64,000 nt of DNA from Sabulicella rubraurantiaca (lineage in GTDB: Bacteria; Pseudomonadota; Alphaproteobacteria; Acetobacterales; Acetobacteraceae), in assembly GCF_017355885.1 (NCBI RefSeq), contig NZ_JAFEUU010000013.1, positions 47,183 through 111,182 of the forward strand. The letters run 5' to 3'. A program made the translations under genes and the position numbers. This document shows, piece by piece, positions 52,970-63,062 of this stretch. Under the pieces are notes generated by a model that was not told where the DNA came from, did not search any database, and saw only the letters and a program-made list of their open reading frames with translations. The number at the start of each line of letters is the position of its first letter. Positions within the stretch are counted from its first letter, which is position 1.

Positions 52970-54633
52970 GCCGCGACGCAGCCCGCCGGGCGGCGGATAT
53001 CGGCTCCCGCCGCCACCAGCCCATCGCCGGGCAGGCTCAGCACCGCCTCGACGCATCCCGCGAGCCAACTTGTCTCCGGCCATTCCTGCATGCGGTGCCC
53101 GCGCGCGGCCAGTTCGTCGCGCACGGCCCGTGGGATGCGTGCTTCCGCCGCCAGCAGGCCCGGATGCGCCTCGAAGGGGGCGAAGCTGCTCGGCGCGGCG
53201 TAGGAGGCGACGCGGGGTGCTTCGATGGCTTCCTGTAACTCCATTCCGAAGGCGAAGACGTTGTAGGCCACCTGCATCATCGCCTGGATCTGCACGTCGC
53301 CGCCCGGCGTGCCGAAGGGCATGATCCCGCCTTCCGCCGTCGCGATCATCGCCGGGTTCGGCGTCAGGCGCGGCCGCTTGCCGGGCGCCACACCGGATTT
53401 GTGGCGCGGGTCCGGCCGCGACTGGCAGCCGCGATTGGAAGGGATGAGCCCCAGCCCCGGCACCACCGGCGAATCCCAGGACCCATCCGAAGGCGTGGCG
53501 GAGAAGGCGTTGCCCCAGCGATCCACCACCGCGACATATGAGGTGTCGGCCTCCAGCTTCGGCGCCTCCTTCGCCACCGGGCTGGGCTCGACCTCGCCGG
53601 GCAGGGAAGGGTGGGCGCGGTCCATGCGGATCTCCCGCGCCCGCGCCGCCGCATGCTCGCGGGAGAGTAGTCGCTCCAGCGGCACCTCGACGAAATCCGG
53701 ATCACCGAAATGCATCTCGCGATCGGCCAGCGCCGCCTTCACGCTTTCCGCAACGATGTGCAGGTAGTCGGCCGAGTTGTGCGCGTGCTCGGCGAGGCCC
53801 GCCGCCTCCGCCACCATCATGGCCTCGATCAGCGCCGGTCCCTGGCACCAGGGACCGCAGGCCAGCACTTCATGCCCGCGCCAGGAGCGGCGCACCGCCG
53901 GCAGGACAGGGGCGCGATGCGCCGCCATGTCCTCCATCGAGAGCCAGCCGCCTTCCTCCTGCACGAAGCGCGTGATCGCCTGCGCGATGTCGCCGCGATA
54001 GAAGGCGTCGCGCGCGGCGGCGAGGCCGCGCAGCCGGTCGGTGTGGCGCGACGCTTCGTCGGCGAGGAAGCGCAGCGTGCGCGCGAGGTCGGTCTGCACG
54101 AAGCGCGATCCCAGGCGTGGCGGCTCGCCGCCGGGAAGGAAGATCGCTGCGTTGCTCGGCCAGCGCGCGTATTCGTCGCGATGCCCCTGCACGGTCTGCC
54201 GCAGGATGGCGGGGGTAGCGAAGCCCTCCTCGGCCCAACGAATGGCGAAGGACGCCGCCTCCTCGAAGCGGATCGTGCCATGGCGCTCCAGCGCGGTGAT
54301 CCAGGCATCGGGCGCGGCCGGCACCACGGTGCGGCGCACGCCGTGCGGGATGGCGCCGCCATGCTCGCGCATGAACACGTCGGGCGGCGTCGCTGCCGGC
54401 CAGCGCCCCAGCCCCGCGATCGTCTCCACCCGCCCGTCGGCGAGGCGGATCATGATCGGCGCCACGCCCGCCACGTTCACGAGGTCCGGCACCACCACGC
54501 CCAGCACGATGCCCGCGGCGACCCCCGCATCCACCGCGTTGCCGCCACCCTCCAAGACCGTGAGGGCCGCGGCGGCGGCGAGGTGATGCCCGGCGGAGGC
54601 GGCGTGGCGGGAGCCATAAAGGGTCGGTCGCAT
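52966..54633 (-). CDS. Gamma-glutamyltransferase family protein
   Basis: 555 residues, full-length Ntn-hydrolase. The N-terminal nucleophile region after autoprocessing is at LEADTSYVAVVDRWGNAFSA near residue 370, where Thr of DTS should be the catalytic residue. Other signs: HHLAAAAALTVLEGGGNAVDAG near 17, and GTPGGDVQIQAMMQVAYNVF near 440. There is no signal peptide, unlike secreted Ggt, so it may be cytoplasmic and resemble YwrD-type or cephalosporin-acylase-like members. The substrate could be glutathione-like or another gamma-glutamyl compound. It is divergent from the hydratase gene by 47 bases. Confidence 0.88.
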   Translation of the reverse strand: MRPTLYGSRHAASAGHHLAAAAALTVLEGGGNAVDAGVAAGIVLGVVVPDLVNVAGVAPIMIRLADGRVETIAGLGRWPAATPPDVFMREHGGAIPHGVRRTVVPAAPDAWITALERHGTIRFEEAASFAIRWAEEGFATPAILRQTVQGHRDEYARWPSNAAIFLPGGEPPRLGSRFVQTDLARTLRFLADEASRHTDRLRGLAAARDAFYRGDIAQAITRFVQEEGGWLSMEDMAAHRAPVLPAVRRSWRGHEVLACGPWCQGPALIEAMMVAEAAGLAEHAHNSADYLHIVAESVKAALADREMHFGDPDFVEVPLERLLSREHAAARAREIRMDRAHPSLPGEVEPSPVAKEAPKLEADTSYVAVVDRWGNAFSATPSDGSWDSPVVPGLGLIPSNRGCQSRPDPRHKSGVAPGKRPRLTPNPAMIATAEGGIMPFGTPGGDVQIQAMMQVAYNVFAFGMELQEAIEAPRVASYAAPSSFAPFEAHPGLLAAEARIPRAVRDELAARGHRMQEWPETSWLAGCVEAVLSLPGDGLVAAGADIRRPAGCVAA

Positions 54634-54680
54634 GGGTCGAGGCTAGCCCATCCCGCGATGATCGGCGATGTTCCGCAGCC

Positions 54681-55475
54681 ATGGACGAGTCGCCCCTCCT
54701 GCTCGCGGTGGATCACCGCGGCATCGCCACCGCCACGCTGAACCGCCCCGCCCTGGGCAATGCCTATAACGGCGCGATGCTGGAAGCCCTGATCGGCGGG
54801 CTGGAGAAGCTGGCGAAGGACGACGCGATCCGCGCGCTCGTGATCCGCGGCGCGGGCAAGCATTTCCAGGCCGGTGCCGACATCCACTGGCTCGGCGCCG
54901 CGGCGAGCGCCCCGCCGGATGAGGCACTGGCCGCCTCCATGCTCACCACGCGCGCGATGCAGCGGCTGAATGAGTTCCCGAAGCCCACATTCGCCGTCAT
55001 CCACGGCGCCTGCTTCGGCGGCGGAACGGGCATCGCCTGCTGCGTGGACGTCGCGCTGGCGACCACGGAGGCCAGCTTCGGCATCACCGAGGTGCGCGTC
55101 GGCGTCGCGCCCACGCCCATCTCCACCCACATGGTCCACGCCATGGGGCTGCGCCACGCCCGGCGCTACGCCATCACCGGCGAGCGCTTCGGCCCGGAGG
55201 AGGCGATGCGGATCGGCTTGGTGCACGAGGTGCTGCCGCCGGACCAGGTGGAGGCGCGGCTGGAGCGCATTCTGGCCGACACGCTGCTCTCCGCCCCCAC
55301 CGCCATCGCCGCCACCAAGCGCTCCCTGCTGGAGTCCAACGGCCTCGCCCTGAGCGAGCGCGAGGTGGTGATCCTGTCGCAGGAAAGCTGGATGCAGCGG
55401 AGCGGCGCCGAGGGGCGCGAGGGCCTCGCCGCCTTCCGGGAAAAGCGGCGCCCGCGCTGGGCGCCGCCCGCGTGA
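54681..55475 (+). CDS. Enoyl-CoA hydratase, methylglutaconyl-CoA hydratase (LiuC)-like
   Basis: 264 residues, crotonase fold. [15 protein letters not shown] near 60 gives the oxyanion hole. The sequence [18 protein letters not shown] lacks the first catalytic Glu, which is Gly here, while the second is kept in [16 protein letters not shown]. That pattern is typical of LiuC/AtuE-type hydratases in leucine and acyclic terpene breakdown. It is likely to hydrate a branched enoyl-CoA. Partner genes of that pathway are not in the window. Confidence 0.88.
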   Translation: MDESPLLLAVDHRGIATATLNRPALGNAYNGAMLEALIGGLEKLAKDDAIRALVIRGAGKHFQAGADIHWLGAAASAPPDEALAASMLTTRAMQRLNEFPKPTFAVIHGACFGGGTGIACCVDVALATTEASFGITEVRVGVAPTPISTHMVHAMGLRHARRYAITGERFGPEEAMRIGLVHEVLPPDQVEARLERILADTLLSAPTAIAATKRSLLESNGLALSEREVVILSQESWMQRSGAEGREGLAAFREKRRPRWAPPA

Positions 55476-55542
55476 CTGGACGCCGAACGACGGGCGCCCG
55501 CGCGCGTTTCGTTCTCGTGGCGGCATGGGGAAAGCAAGCGGC

Positions 55543-57165
55543 ATGACGGGGTACGACACGGAGACGGGAGCCATTGGCGGCCCGCCCCCCGTCATCGACG
55601 ACACGAGCCCACCCGACGGCGACAAGGCGCATAACGATATCTTCTTCGCGGCGGTCGAGACGACGCGGATGCCGATGATCGTCACCGACCCGCGCCAGCC
55701 GGACAATCCGATCGTCTTCTGCAACCCGGCCTTCATCCAGATGACCGGCTATACGATGGAGGAGATCCGGGGCCGCAACTGCCGCTTCCTCCAGGGACCT
55801 GACACCGACCGCTCGGTTGTCGCGGAGGTGCGCCAGGCCATCGAGGCGCAGCGCGAGGTCTCGGTGGAGATCCTGAACTACCGCAAGGACCGATCGGCCT
55901 TCTGGAACGCGCTGTTCATCTCGCCGGTCTATGATCAGGGAGGCGAGCTGATCTATTTCTTCGCCTCCCAGCTCGACATCTCGCGCCGTCGCGACGCGGA
56001 GGAAGCGCTGCGCCAGGCGCAGAAGATGGAGGCGCTGGGCCAGCTGACCGGCGGCATCGCACACGACTTCAACAACCTGCTCCAGGTCATCATCGGCTAC
56101 ACGGATGCGCTGCGCGACGCCGGAACGCGCAACAATCCGGCACGGCTGGACAAGGCGGTGGAGGCCATCTCCCAGGCCGCCGCGCGCGGCGCGACACTGA
56201 CGCAGCAGCTTCTCGCCTTCGCGCGCAAGCAGCGGCTGGAGGGCCGCCCAGCCAGCCTGAACACGCTGGTCGAGGGGATGGCGCCGCTGATCGAGCGCAC
56301 GGTGGGCGGCACCATCCAGGTGAAGCGCCAACTTGCGCCCGGCTTGCCGAATGTGCGGGTGGATGCCACCCAGGCGGAGCTGGCGCTGCTGAACATCCTG
56401 CTCAATGCGCGCGACGCCATGCCCGATGGCGGGCGGATCGAACTGGAAACCAGCCAGCGCAGCATCGATGCCGAGGACGCGGCGCTGTTCGGTGAGATCC
56501 AGCCCGGCGACTACGTGGTGCTCTCCATTACCGACACCGGCACGGGCATGTCGCCCGAGATCCTGCGCCGCGTCACCGAGCCTTTCTTCACCACCAAGGA
56601 GCAGGGCAAGGGCACGGGGCTTGGCCTATCCATGGTCTATGGCTTCGCCAAGCAATCCGGTGGCGCGCTGCGCCTGTATTCCGAGCCGGGGATCGGCACC
56701 ACGGTTCGGCTGTTCTTTCCTGCCATCAAGTCCGATGCGCCGCGCGGTGCCGGCCCGGCCCGCCCGCTCGACCCGCGCCCGGGGCGCGAGACCGTGCTGC
56801 TGGTGGAGGACCAGCAGGATGTCGGCGACCTTGCCGAGACGGTGCTGGAGGATTTCGGCTACCAAGTGCTGCGCGCCTCCAACGCACAGGAAGCGCTGGC
56901 GGTGCTGGAGGGCGAGAAGCGCGTGGACCTGCTCTTCACCGACCTCATCATGCCGGGTGGCATGAACGGGGTGGTGCTGGCGCGGCTCGCACGGCGGTCG
57001 CGGCCGCGGCTCAAGGTGCTGCTCACCACTGGCTATGCGGAGATGAGCCTGGAGCGGATCGAGGCCGGCGGCTCGGAGTTCGACGTGATCCAGAAGCCCT
57101 ATCGCCGCTCCGAACTGGCGGCGAAGGTGCGCATGGTCATAGACGGCCCGACCGGCGTGGGCTGA
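55543..57165 (+). CDS. LOV-domain hybrid histidine kinase (blue-light receptor)
   Basis: 540 residues from ATG 55543 (ATG 55525 is possible). A PAS/LOV domain (about 33-150) holds the photoactive motif [13 protein letters not shown] with Cys80, the FMN adduct residue, and [13 protein letters not shown]. HisKA has the H-box [17 protein letters not shown] near 172, and HATPase has [21 protein letters not shown] and [14 protein letters not shown] receiver domain at 420-540 has the Asp in [12 protein letters not shown] and Lys in QKPYRR. Light would form a flavin-Cys bond and change kinase activity. No output regulator is next to it. Confidence 0.92.
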   Translation: MTGYDTETGAIGGPPPVIDDTSPPDGDKAHNDIFFAAVETTRMPMIVTDPRQPDNPIVFCNPAFIQMTGYTMEEIRGRNCRFLQGPDTDRSVVAEVRQAIEAQREVSVEILNYRKDRSAFWNALFISPVYDQGGELIYFFASQLDISRRRDAEEALRQAQKMEALGQLTGGIAHDFNNLLQVIIGYTDALRDAGTRNNPARLDKAVEAISQAAARGATLTQQLLAFARKQRLEGRPASLNTLVEGMAPLIERTVGGTIQVKRQLAPGLPNVRVDATQAELALLNILLNARDAMPDGGRIELETSQRSIDAEDAALFGEIQPGDYVVLSITDTGTGMSPEILRRVTEPFFTTKEQGKGTGLGLSMVYGFAKQSGGALRLYSEPGIGTTVRLFFPAIKSDAPRGAGPARPLDPRPGRETVLLVEDQQDVGDLAETVLEDFGYQVLRASNAQEALAVLEGEKRVDLLFTDLIMPGGMNGVVLARLARRSRPRLKVLLTTGYAEMSLERIEAGGSEFDVIQKPYRRSELAAKVRMVIDGPTGVG

Positions 57166-57670
57166 GGCGGCGCAGCGCCTCCTCGAAAGGAGTGAAATCG
57201 CGCCACGGGTCGGAGGCGGCCATGCGGACCATGACCCCGTCCGACGCCGCAATGGCGCCTTCCAGCATCAGATTCTCGCCCAGGCCGAAATCCTCGACCA
57301 TCAGCCCCTCCGCGTCGCGCCACGTGCCGCTATCCTCCTGGCAGGTGACACGCTCGCGCAGCGTGGCTGCCGTCGCCAGATAGCCATGCACCGGCCGGCC
57401 CAGCCCGTGCATTAGCCCCATCTCGAACACCGTGCCCGGATCGGCCCCCACGCCACGGAAGGGGGAGAGGTTCGCAAGCAACGCGTCGCAGCCCCGCAAC
57501 AGGGCCTCGCAGCGCGCGTGGATGGCGCGCCAGTCGCGCACATCGGTGAGGGGCGGGTCGAGGGGAAACACGCCCTCGATGCCATGGGCGGTGCAGAGTG
57601 CCTTCTTCGCGGCGCCGATGGCATCGGCATCGGGCAGAAAGACTTCGGGGCCAGCAAGATAAAGGCGCAT
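57137..57670 (-). CDS. Nucleoside 2-deoxyribosyltransferase-like protein
   Basis: 177 residues from ATG 57668-57670. [20 protein letters not shown] is the family start with the deoxyribose-site Asp/Tyr; [19 protein letters not shown] near 78 and [14 protein letters not shown] near 98 carry the Asp and the catalytic Glu. The family exchanges bases between deoxynucleosides or removes damaged ones. The stop region overlaps the end of the LOV kinase gene by 29 bases. It is divergent from the formamidase-like gene by 61 bases. Confidence 0.88.
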   Translation of the reverse strand: MRLYLAGPEVFLPDADAIGAAKKALCTAHGIEGVFPLDPPLTDVRDWRAIHARCEALLRGCDALLANLSPFRGVGADPGTVFEMGLMHGLGRPVHGYLATAATLRERVTCQEDSGTWRDAEGLMVEDFGLGENLMLEGAIAASDGVMVRMAASDPWRDFTPFEEALRRLSPRRSGRL

Positions 57671-57731
57671 GCGAGCCCTGTAGCACAGGGTCGGCCTTGC
57701 CGCCGCGCCCTCGTCGCGCAAGGTTGCGCCC

Positions 57732-58520
57732 ATGGATGCCGAAGTGGAGTACAACAACCGCGCCCGCGTGCCGGAAAGCGGCGCGATCATTGCCGGCTGG
57801 GCCGAATCCGCCGCCCGATTCCGCGCTGCCCACCCACCCGAGACGCTGCCCTATGGATCGGGGCCTCGCGAGGCGATGGATCTGTTCCTGCCCACTGGCA
57901 CGCCACGCGGCGCTGCGCTCATGATCCATGGCGGCTACTGGCAGGCGCTGGGGCGCGAGTGGGGCAGCCACTGGGCGGAGGGTCTGTTGGCGCAGGGCGT
58001 CGCGGTGGCGCTGCCCTCCTATGATCTGTGCCCCTCCGTGAAGCTGGCGCGCATCTGCGAGCAAATGGAGGCGGCAGTATCCGCACTGCATGCGCGCGTC
58101 GGGCTTCCCCTGCTGGCGATGGGCCATTCCGCGGGCGGGCACCTCGCTTCATGGCTGCTGGCGCGCGCGCCGCATGTCGGCGCCGCGATGCCGATCTCCG
58201 GCCTGTTCTGGCTGGAGCCCTTGCTCCCCACAAGCATCAATGTGGGGCTGCGGCTGGACGCGACGATGGCGCGCGACCTCTCGCCCGGCCTGTGGCCCTC
58301 GCCTGGCAAGCCATTGCACTGCATCGTCGGCGGGGCAGAAAGCGCGGAGTTCCTGCGCCAAAGCCGCGATTTCGTGCAGGCCTGGGGCGGCGGCTTCGAC
58401 GCGCCGGAAGGGCTGAACCACTTCACCGTGCTCGACCCGCTTTCCGACCCGGCGCACCCCATGACGCGCCGCGCCGCTGCGCTTGCGGGGCAGGCATGCG
58501 GCTTGGTAATGGATGCTTGA
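57732..58520 (+). CDS. Alpha/beta hydrolase, arylformamidase (kynurenine formamidase)-like
   Basis: 262 residues. HGGYWQALGREWGSHWAE near 63 matches the HGGYW motif of eukaryotic-type kynurenine formamidases, and the nucleophile elbow is GHSAGGHLASWLLARAP near 124. C-terminal Asp and His (GLNHFTVLDPLSD) complete the triad. The likely reaction is N-formylkynurenine hydrolysis, but other small esters or amides are possible. It ends 33 bases before the Liv-type binding protein gene, so it may share that transcript. Confidence 0.87.
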   Translation: MDAEVEYNNRARVPESGAIIAGWAESAARFRAAHPPETLPYGSGPREAMDLFLPTGTPRGAALMIHGGYWQALGREWGSHWAEGLLAQGVAVALPSYDLCPSVKLARICEQMEAAVSALHARVGLPLLAMGHSAGGHLASWLLARAPHVGAAMPISGLFWLEPLLPTSINVGLRLDATMARDLSPGLWPSPGKPLHCIVGGAESAEFLRQSRDFVQAWGGGFDAPEGLNHFTVLDPLSDPAHPMTRRAAALAGQACGLVMDA

Positions 58521-58553
58521 ACCTTGAAACATCAACGAACCGGGGAGTTCTTC

Positions 58554-59747
58554 ATGGCGTCCCTGCCGCTTCTGACCCGCCGTGCCACGCTCGGTGCGGG
58601 CGCCGCCCTCCTCGCCACGCCGGCCCTCGCCCAGGGTGGTGCGCCGATCAAGGTGGGGCTCGTCGCCGTGCTGACGGGCCCGCAGGCCGCGCTCGGCACC
58701 CAGCTTCGCGATGGCTGGACGCTTGGGCTGCGCCATCTGAACACTCAGCTCGGCGGCCGCCCGGTCGAGACGCTGGTGATCGATGACGAGCTTCGCCCCG
58801 ATGTCGCCGTCACCAAGGTGCGTGCGGCGCTGGAGCGTGACCGGGTGGATTTCGTGGTCGGTGTGGTGTTCTCCAACATCCTCCAGGCGATCATGCGGCC
58901 GGTGACGGAGGCGAACACCTTCCTGATCTCGACCAATGCCGGGCCGTCCACCTTCGCCGGACGCGGCTGCAACCCGTATTTCTTCACCACCTCTTACAAC
59001 AACGACCAGGTCCATTCCGTGATGGGTCAGGCGGCGCAGGATGAGGGCTATCGCCGCGTCTTCCTGATGACGCCGAACTACCAGGCCGGGCGCGACGCCA
59101 TGGCCGGATTCAAGTCCCGCTTTCGCGGCGAGGTGGTGGACGAGGTCTATGTGCCGCTCAACCAGCTCGACTTCTCGGCCGAGCTGGCGCGCATCGCCTC
59201 GACGCGGCCGGATGCGCTCTTCACCTTCATGCCGGGCGGGTTGGGCGTGAACCTTGTGCGGCAGTACCGGCAGGCGGGGTTGGCCAACATCCCATTCCTG
59301 TCCACCTTCACCGTGGACGAGGCGACGCTGCCCGCGCAGGGCGAGGCGGCGCTGGGCTTCTTCGCCGGCGCCAACTGGGCGCCCAACATGGACAACGAGC
59401 CGAACAAGCGCTTCGTGCGCGAGTTCGAGGCGGCGTTCAACTACGTCCCCGCCACCTATGCCGCGCAGAGCTACGATGCCGCCAACCTCCTGGACAGCGC
59501 GGTGCGGCGCGTGAACGGCAATTTGTCGAACAAGGGCGCGCTGCGCCAAGCGCTTGAGGCGGCGGATTTCCAGTCGGTGCGCGGTGGCTTCCGCTTCGGC
59601 ACTAACCACTACCCGGTGCAGGATTTCTGGCTGTGCCGCGTGGCGCGCCGCACGGACGGCAAGTTCCAGACCGAGACGGTGCGCCGCGTGTTGGAGGCCA
59701 ATGTGGACCCCTGGGCGGGCGAGTGCCGGATGCCCGCGCGGCTCTGA
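58554..59747 (+). CDS. Branched-chain-type ABC transporter, periplasmic binding protein
   Basis: 397 residues from ATG 58554 with GGGGAG upstream. Residues 1-26 form a Tat-like/Sec signal: LTRRATLGAGAALLATPALAQ. The mature part follows the LivK/AmiC fold: IKVGLVAVLTGPQAALGTQ near 31, VIDDELRPDVAVTKVRAAL near 77 and FTTSYNNDQVHSVMGQAAQ near 142. It delivers an amino acid, amide or aromatic acid to the permease encoded downstream. The ligand cannot be read from the sequence. Confidence 0.93.
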   Translation: MASLPLLTRRATLGAGAALLATPALAQGGAPIKVGLVAVLTGPQAALGTQLRDGWTLGLRHLNTQLGGRPVETLVIDDELRPDVAVTKVRAALERDRVDFVVGVVFSNILQAIMRPVTEANTFLISTNAGPSTFAGRGCNPYFFTTSYNNDQVHSVMGQAAQDEGYRRVFLMTPNYQAGRDAMAGFKSRFRGEVVDEVYVPLNQLDFSAELARIASTRPDALFTFMPGGLGVNLVRQYRQAGLANIPFLSTFTVDEATLPAQGEAALGFFAGANWAPNMDNEPNKRFVREFEAAFNYVPATYAAQSYDAANLLDSAVRRVNGNLSNKGALRQALEAADFQSVRGGFRFGTNHYPVQDFWLCRVARRTDGKFQTETVRRVLEANVDPWAGECRMPARL

Positions 59748-59757
59748 CCACCCGGGC

Positions 59758-60678
59758 ATGAACACGACGCTGCTGCTGGTGCAGGCCCTCAACGGCCTGC
59801 AATTCGGCGTCCTGCTCTTCCTGGTCGCGGCAGGGCTGACGCTGGTCTTCGGCGTCATGGACTTCATCAACCTTGCCCATGGCGTGCAGTACATGGTCGG
59901 CGCCTATCTGGGCGCGACGCTGGCCGCCATGACCGGCTCCTTCTGGCTCGGGCTGGTGCTGGCGCTGCCGGCCGCGCTCGCCTTCGGGCTGCTGCTCGAA
60001 TGGCTGGTATTCCGGCACCTCTATGCGCGCGACCACCTGTCGCAGGTGCTGGCGACCTTCGGCGTCATCCTGTTCCTGAACCAGGGGGTGAAGGCGGTGT
60101 TCGGCGCCGCGCCCTTGCAGATGCCGGTGCCCGAGGCGCTGTCCGGCGGGGTGCGGATCATGGAGGGGCTACTCTACCCCACCTATCGCCTTGCCATCCT
60201 CGCGGCGGGGCTGCTGACGGCGGGGCTGCTTTGGTTCCTGGTGGAGCGGACGCGCGCAGGGATGCTGGTGCGCGCAGGCGCCAGTAACGCGCCCATGCTG
60301 GGGGCGCTGGGCGTGGACGTGAACCGGCTCTTCATGCTGGTCTTCGGCTTCGGCGCCATGCTGGCCGGCTTCGCGGGCGTCATGGCCGCACCCATCCTGT
60401 CGGTGGAGCCGGGAATGGGCGACAACCTGCTCATCCTTGCCTTCGTGGTGATCGTGATCGGTGGCATCGGCTCCGTGCGCGGCGCCTTCATCGCAGCGCT
60501 GCTGGTCGGTCTGGTAGAGACGATCGGCCGTGCCATGCTGCCGGATTTGATGCGCCTCTTCCTGGATCCCTCCGCAGCGCGGCAGACCGGCGCGGCCCTC
60601 GCCTCCATGCTGGTCTATGTGGTAATGGCGGTGATCCTGGCCGTGCGCCCCGCCGGCCTGTTCCCGGTTCGCCGATGA
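59758..60678 (+). CDS. livH: Branched-chain-type ABC transporter permease (LivH)
   Basis: 306 residues with about eight membrane helices. The LivH start is NGLQFGVLLFLVAAGLTLVFG, then MDFINLAHGVQYMVGAYLG near 38, and the EAA-like loop RAGASNAPMLGALGVDV near 178. It forms the translocation path with LivM. It begins 10 bases after the binding-protein stop and overlaps livM by four bases. Confidence 0.93.
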   Translation: MNTTLLLVQALNGLQFGVLLFLVAAGLTLVFGVMDFINLAHGVQYMVGAYLGATLAAMTGSFWLGLVLALPAALAFGLLLEWLVFRHLYARDHLSQVLATFGVILFLNQGVKAVFGAAPLQMPVPEALSGGVRIMEGLLYPTYRLAILAAGLLTAGLLWFLVERTRAGMLVRAGASNAPMLGALGVDVNRLFMLVFGFGAMLAGFAGVMAAPILSVEPGMGDNLLILAFVVIVIGGIGSVRGAFIAALLVGLVETIGRAMLPDLMRLFLDPSAARQTGAALASMLVYVVMAVILAVRPAGLFPVRR

Positions 60679-61598
60679 GGTGGCGCGATGTGATCCTGCC
60701 GCTGCTGATCTTCGCCGCGCTGGCCTTGGCGCCCTTCGTTGGCTTCGGCCAGGGCCATTCGCTGACGCTGCTGGCGCGGGCGATGATCTTCGGCATGGCG
60801 GCGATCTCGCTTTCCCTGCTGGTTGGCGGGGCGGGGCTGATCAGCCTGGGCCACGCGGCGCTGCTCGGCATCGGCGCCTATGCGGTGGTGGTGCTGGACC
60901 ATGCGCGGGTGACGGATGCGCTGCTGGTCGTGCCCATCGCGGTCGCCGCCGCCGCGCTCTTCGCCTTGCTGACGGGGGCGGTGGCGATCCGCACCTCCGG
61001 CGTGCATTTCATCATGATCACGTTGGCCTTCGGGCAGATGGCCTTCTTCACCGCCTCCTCCCTCGCACTCTATGGCGGCGATGACGGCTACACCCTCTAT
61101 GGCCGGCTGGAACTGGGCGGGTCGCGGCTGCTGGAGGACCGGCTCTTCTTCCACTTCGCCTGCCTCGCCCTGCTGGCCGGGACTTGGCTGCTGGTGGAGG
61201 CGCTGCTGCGGAGCCGGTTCGGCCGCGTTCTGCGCGCCGCGCGGGAAAACGAGATGCGTGCCCGCGCCGTCGGCTTCGCGCCCTATCCCTTTCGCCTCGC
61301 TTCCTATGTGATCGCCGGCGCCATCGCCGGGCTGGCAGGCGTGATGCTCGCCAATTCGGCGGAGTTCGTGGCGCCCGCCTACCTCACCTGGCAGCGCTCG
61401 GGCGACCTGCTCTTCATGGTGATCCTGGGCGGGCTGGCCGGGCCGCACGGCGCGCTGATGGGTGCGCTGGCCTTCGTGCTGATCGAGGAATGGCTGTCCC
61501 ACCTGACGGAGCATTGGCGGCTGATCTTTGGGCCGCTCCTCGTCCTGTGCGTGTTCTTCATGCGCGACGGCATTGCGGGGCTGCTGCGTCGTGGCTGA
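60675..61598 (+). CDS. livM: Branched-chain-type ABC transporter permease (LivM)
   Basis: 307 residues, about nine hydrophobic segments. LivM signs: GGAGLISLGHAALLGIGAYA near 55, VAIRTSGVHFIMITLAFGQM near 104, and the EAA loop RAARENEMRARAVGFAP near 184. Its start overlaps livH (ATGA) and its end overlaps the livG GTG start by eight bases. It pairs with LivH in the membrane. Confidence 0.93.
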   Translation: MRWRDVILPLLIFAALALAPFVGFGQGHSLTLLARAMIFGMAAISLSLLVGGAGLISLGHAALLGIGAYAVVVLDHARVTDALLVVPIAVAAAALFALLTGAVAIRTSGVHFIMITLAFGQMAFFTASSLALYGGDDGYTLYGRLELGGSRLLEDRLFFHFACLALLAGTWLLVEALLRSRFGRVLRAARENEMRARAVGFAPYPFRLASYVIAGAIAGLAGVMLANSAEFVAPAYLTWQRSGDLLFMVILGGLAGPHGALMGALAFVLIEEWLSHLTEHWRLIFGPLLVLCVFFMRDGIAGLLRRG

Positions 61599-62343
61599 GC
61601 CCCTGCTGGAGCTTCGGTCGCTGCGGAAATCCTTTGGGGGCCTCGCCGTCACGCGCGACGTGTCGCTTGCGCTCTCGACCGGCGAGATCCACGCGCTGAT
61701 CGGCCCGAACGGCGCCGGCAAGACCACGGTGATCCACCAGGTCAGCGGCACGCTGCGGCCTGATTCCGGCCAGGTGATCTTCGGGGGCGAGGACGTGACG
61801 CGGCTGGGTCTCGCATCCCGAGCGCGGCGCGGCCTGGCGCGATCCTTCCAGATCACCTGCATCATCCCTGGCTTCTCCGCGCTGGAGAACGTGGCGCTGG
61901 CGGCGCAGGCGCGCGCCGGATCCTCCTTCCGCTTCTTCCGACCTGCGGCGGGCGAGGCGGCGCTGAACGGGGAGGCGATGGAGGCGCTGCGCGAGGTCGG
62001 GCTGCATGGCCGTGCCGATCTGCCGGCCGGCGCCCTGTCGCATGGCGAGAAGCGGCAGCTGGAACTGGCCATCGCCCTTGCCATGCACCCGCGCGCCCTG
62101 CTGCTGGACGAGCCCCTGGCCGGAACCGGGCCGGAGGAGGCGGAGCGGCTGATCCGCATCCTCTCGGCGTTGAAGCCGCGCTACGGCATCCTGCTGATCG
62201 AGCACGACATGCAGGCCGTCTTCGCCCTGGCCGACCGCATCTCCGTCCTTGCCGAAGGGCGCGTGATCGCGAGCGGCACGCCGGCCGAGATCCGCGCCGA
62301 CGCGGCGGTGCGCGCCGCCTATCTGGGCGAGGAGGAGGGCTGA
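61591..62343 (+). CDS. livG: Branched-chain-type ABC transporter ATP-binding protein (LivG)
   Basis: 250 residues from GTG 61591, which sits in the last codons of livM. ABC motifs: Walker A IGPNGAGKTTVIHQ near 38, Q-loop ARSFQITCIIPGF near 86, signature ALSHGEKRQLELAIALAM near 148, where the usual LSYG is LSHG, and Walker B ALLLDEPLAGTGPEE. It hydrolyses ATP to power import. The stop overlaps the livF ATG by one base. Confidence 0.93.
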   Translation: MAEPLLELRSLRKSFGGLAVTRDVSLALSTGEIHALIGPNGAGKTTVIHQVSGTLRPDSGQVIFGGEDVTRLGLASRARRGLARSFQITCIIPGFSALENVALAAQARAGSSFRFFRPAAGEAALNGEAMEALREVGLHGRADLPAGALSHGEKRQLELAIALAMHPRALLLDEPLAGTGPEEAERLIRILSALKPRYGILLIEHDMQAVFALADRISVLAEGRVIASGTPAEIRADAAVRAAYLGEEEG

Positions 62344-63044
62344 TGCTGGAGGTGGAGGGGCTCGCCGCCAGCTACGGCCCCGCGCGCGTGCTGCACGACG
62401 TCGCCTTCACCGTGGGGGCGGGGGAGGTGGTGACGCTGCTGGGACGCAACGGCATGGGCAAGACCAGCACCGTGCGCGCCATCATGGGGCTGCTGCCCGC
62501 CCTGGGCGGCCGCGCGACGGAGGGGCGCATCCGCTTCGGCGGGGCGGATCTTCTCGGCCTGCCGGCGCACGTGGTCGCCCGCAAGGGGCTAGGGCTGGTG
62601 CCCGAGGGGCGGCAAGTCTTCCCGACCCTGACCGTGCACGAGAACCTGGTGGCGACCGCGCGGCCAGGGCGATGGGATCTCCACGCCGTCCACTCCTTGT
62701 TTCCCCGCTTGCGCGAGCGCGAGGGCAACATGGGCCGCGACCTGTCGGGCGGAGAGCAGCAGATGCTCGCCATCGGCCGCGCGCTGATGACCAACCCGCG
62801 CCTCCTCATCCTCGACGAGGCGACGGAAGGGTTGGCGCCGCTGATCCGCGCCGAGATCTGGGCCGTGCTGGCGCGGCTGAAGGCGGAGGGGCAGTCCATC
62901 CTGCTGATCGACAAGAACCTCGCCCAGGTGCTGCGCCTTGCCGACCGGCATGTCATCATCGAGCGTGGACGCACGGTCTGGAGCGGCGACAGCGCGGCGC
63001 TGGAGGCGGCGCCCGAACTGCGCGAGCAGTATCTGCACGTGTGA
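62343..63044 (+). CDS. livF: Branched-chain-type ABC transporter ATP-binding protein (LivF)
   Basis: 233 residues. Walker A LLGRNGMGKTSTVRAIMGLL near 36, GLGLVPEGRQVFPTLTVHENL near 86, signature DLSGGEQQMLAIGRALM near 135 and Walker B LLILDEATEGLAPLIR. LivF-type ATPases carry the GRQVFPTLTV segment seen here. It completes a five-gene transporter (binding protein, two permeases, two ATPases). The cupin gene starts 18 bases later behind a GGGAGAGC site. Confidence 0.94.
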   Translation: MLEVEGLAASYGPARVLHDVAFTVGAGEVVTLLGRNGMGKTSTVRAIMGLLPALGGRATEGRIRFGGADLLGLPAHVVARKGLGLVPEGRQVFPTLTVHENLVATARPGRWDLHAVHSLFPRLREREGNMGRDLSGGEQQMLAIGRALMTNPRLLILDEATEGLAPLIRAEIWAVLARLKAEGQSILLIDKNLAQVLRLADRHVIIERGRTVWSGDSAALEAAPELREQYLHV

Positions 63045-63062
63045 AGAAAGGGAGAGCAAGCA

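Noticed and set aside
55525..55542. ATG 55525 as start of the LOV kinase
   Set aside because: It is possible, but ATG 55543 has a better placed GGGGAAAG ribosome site.
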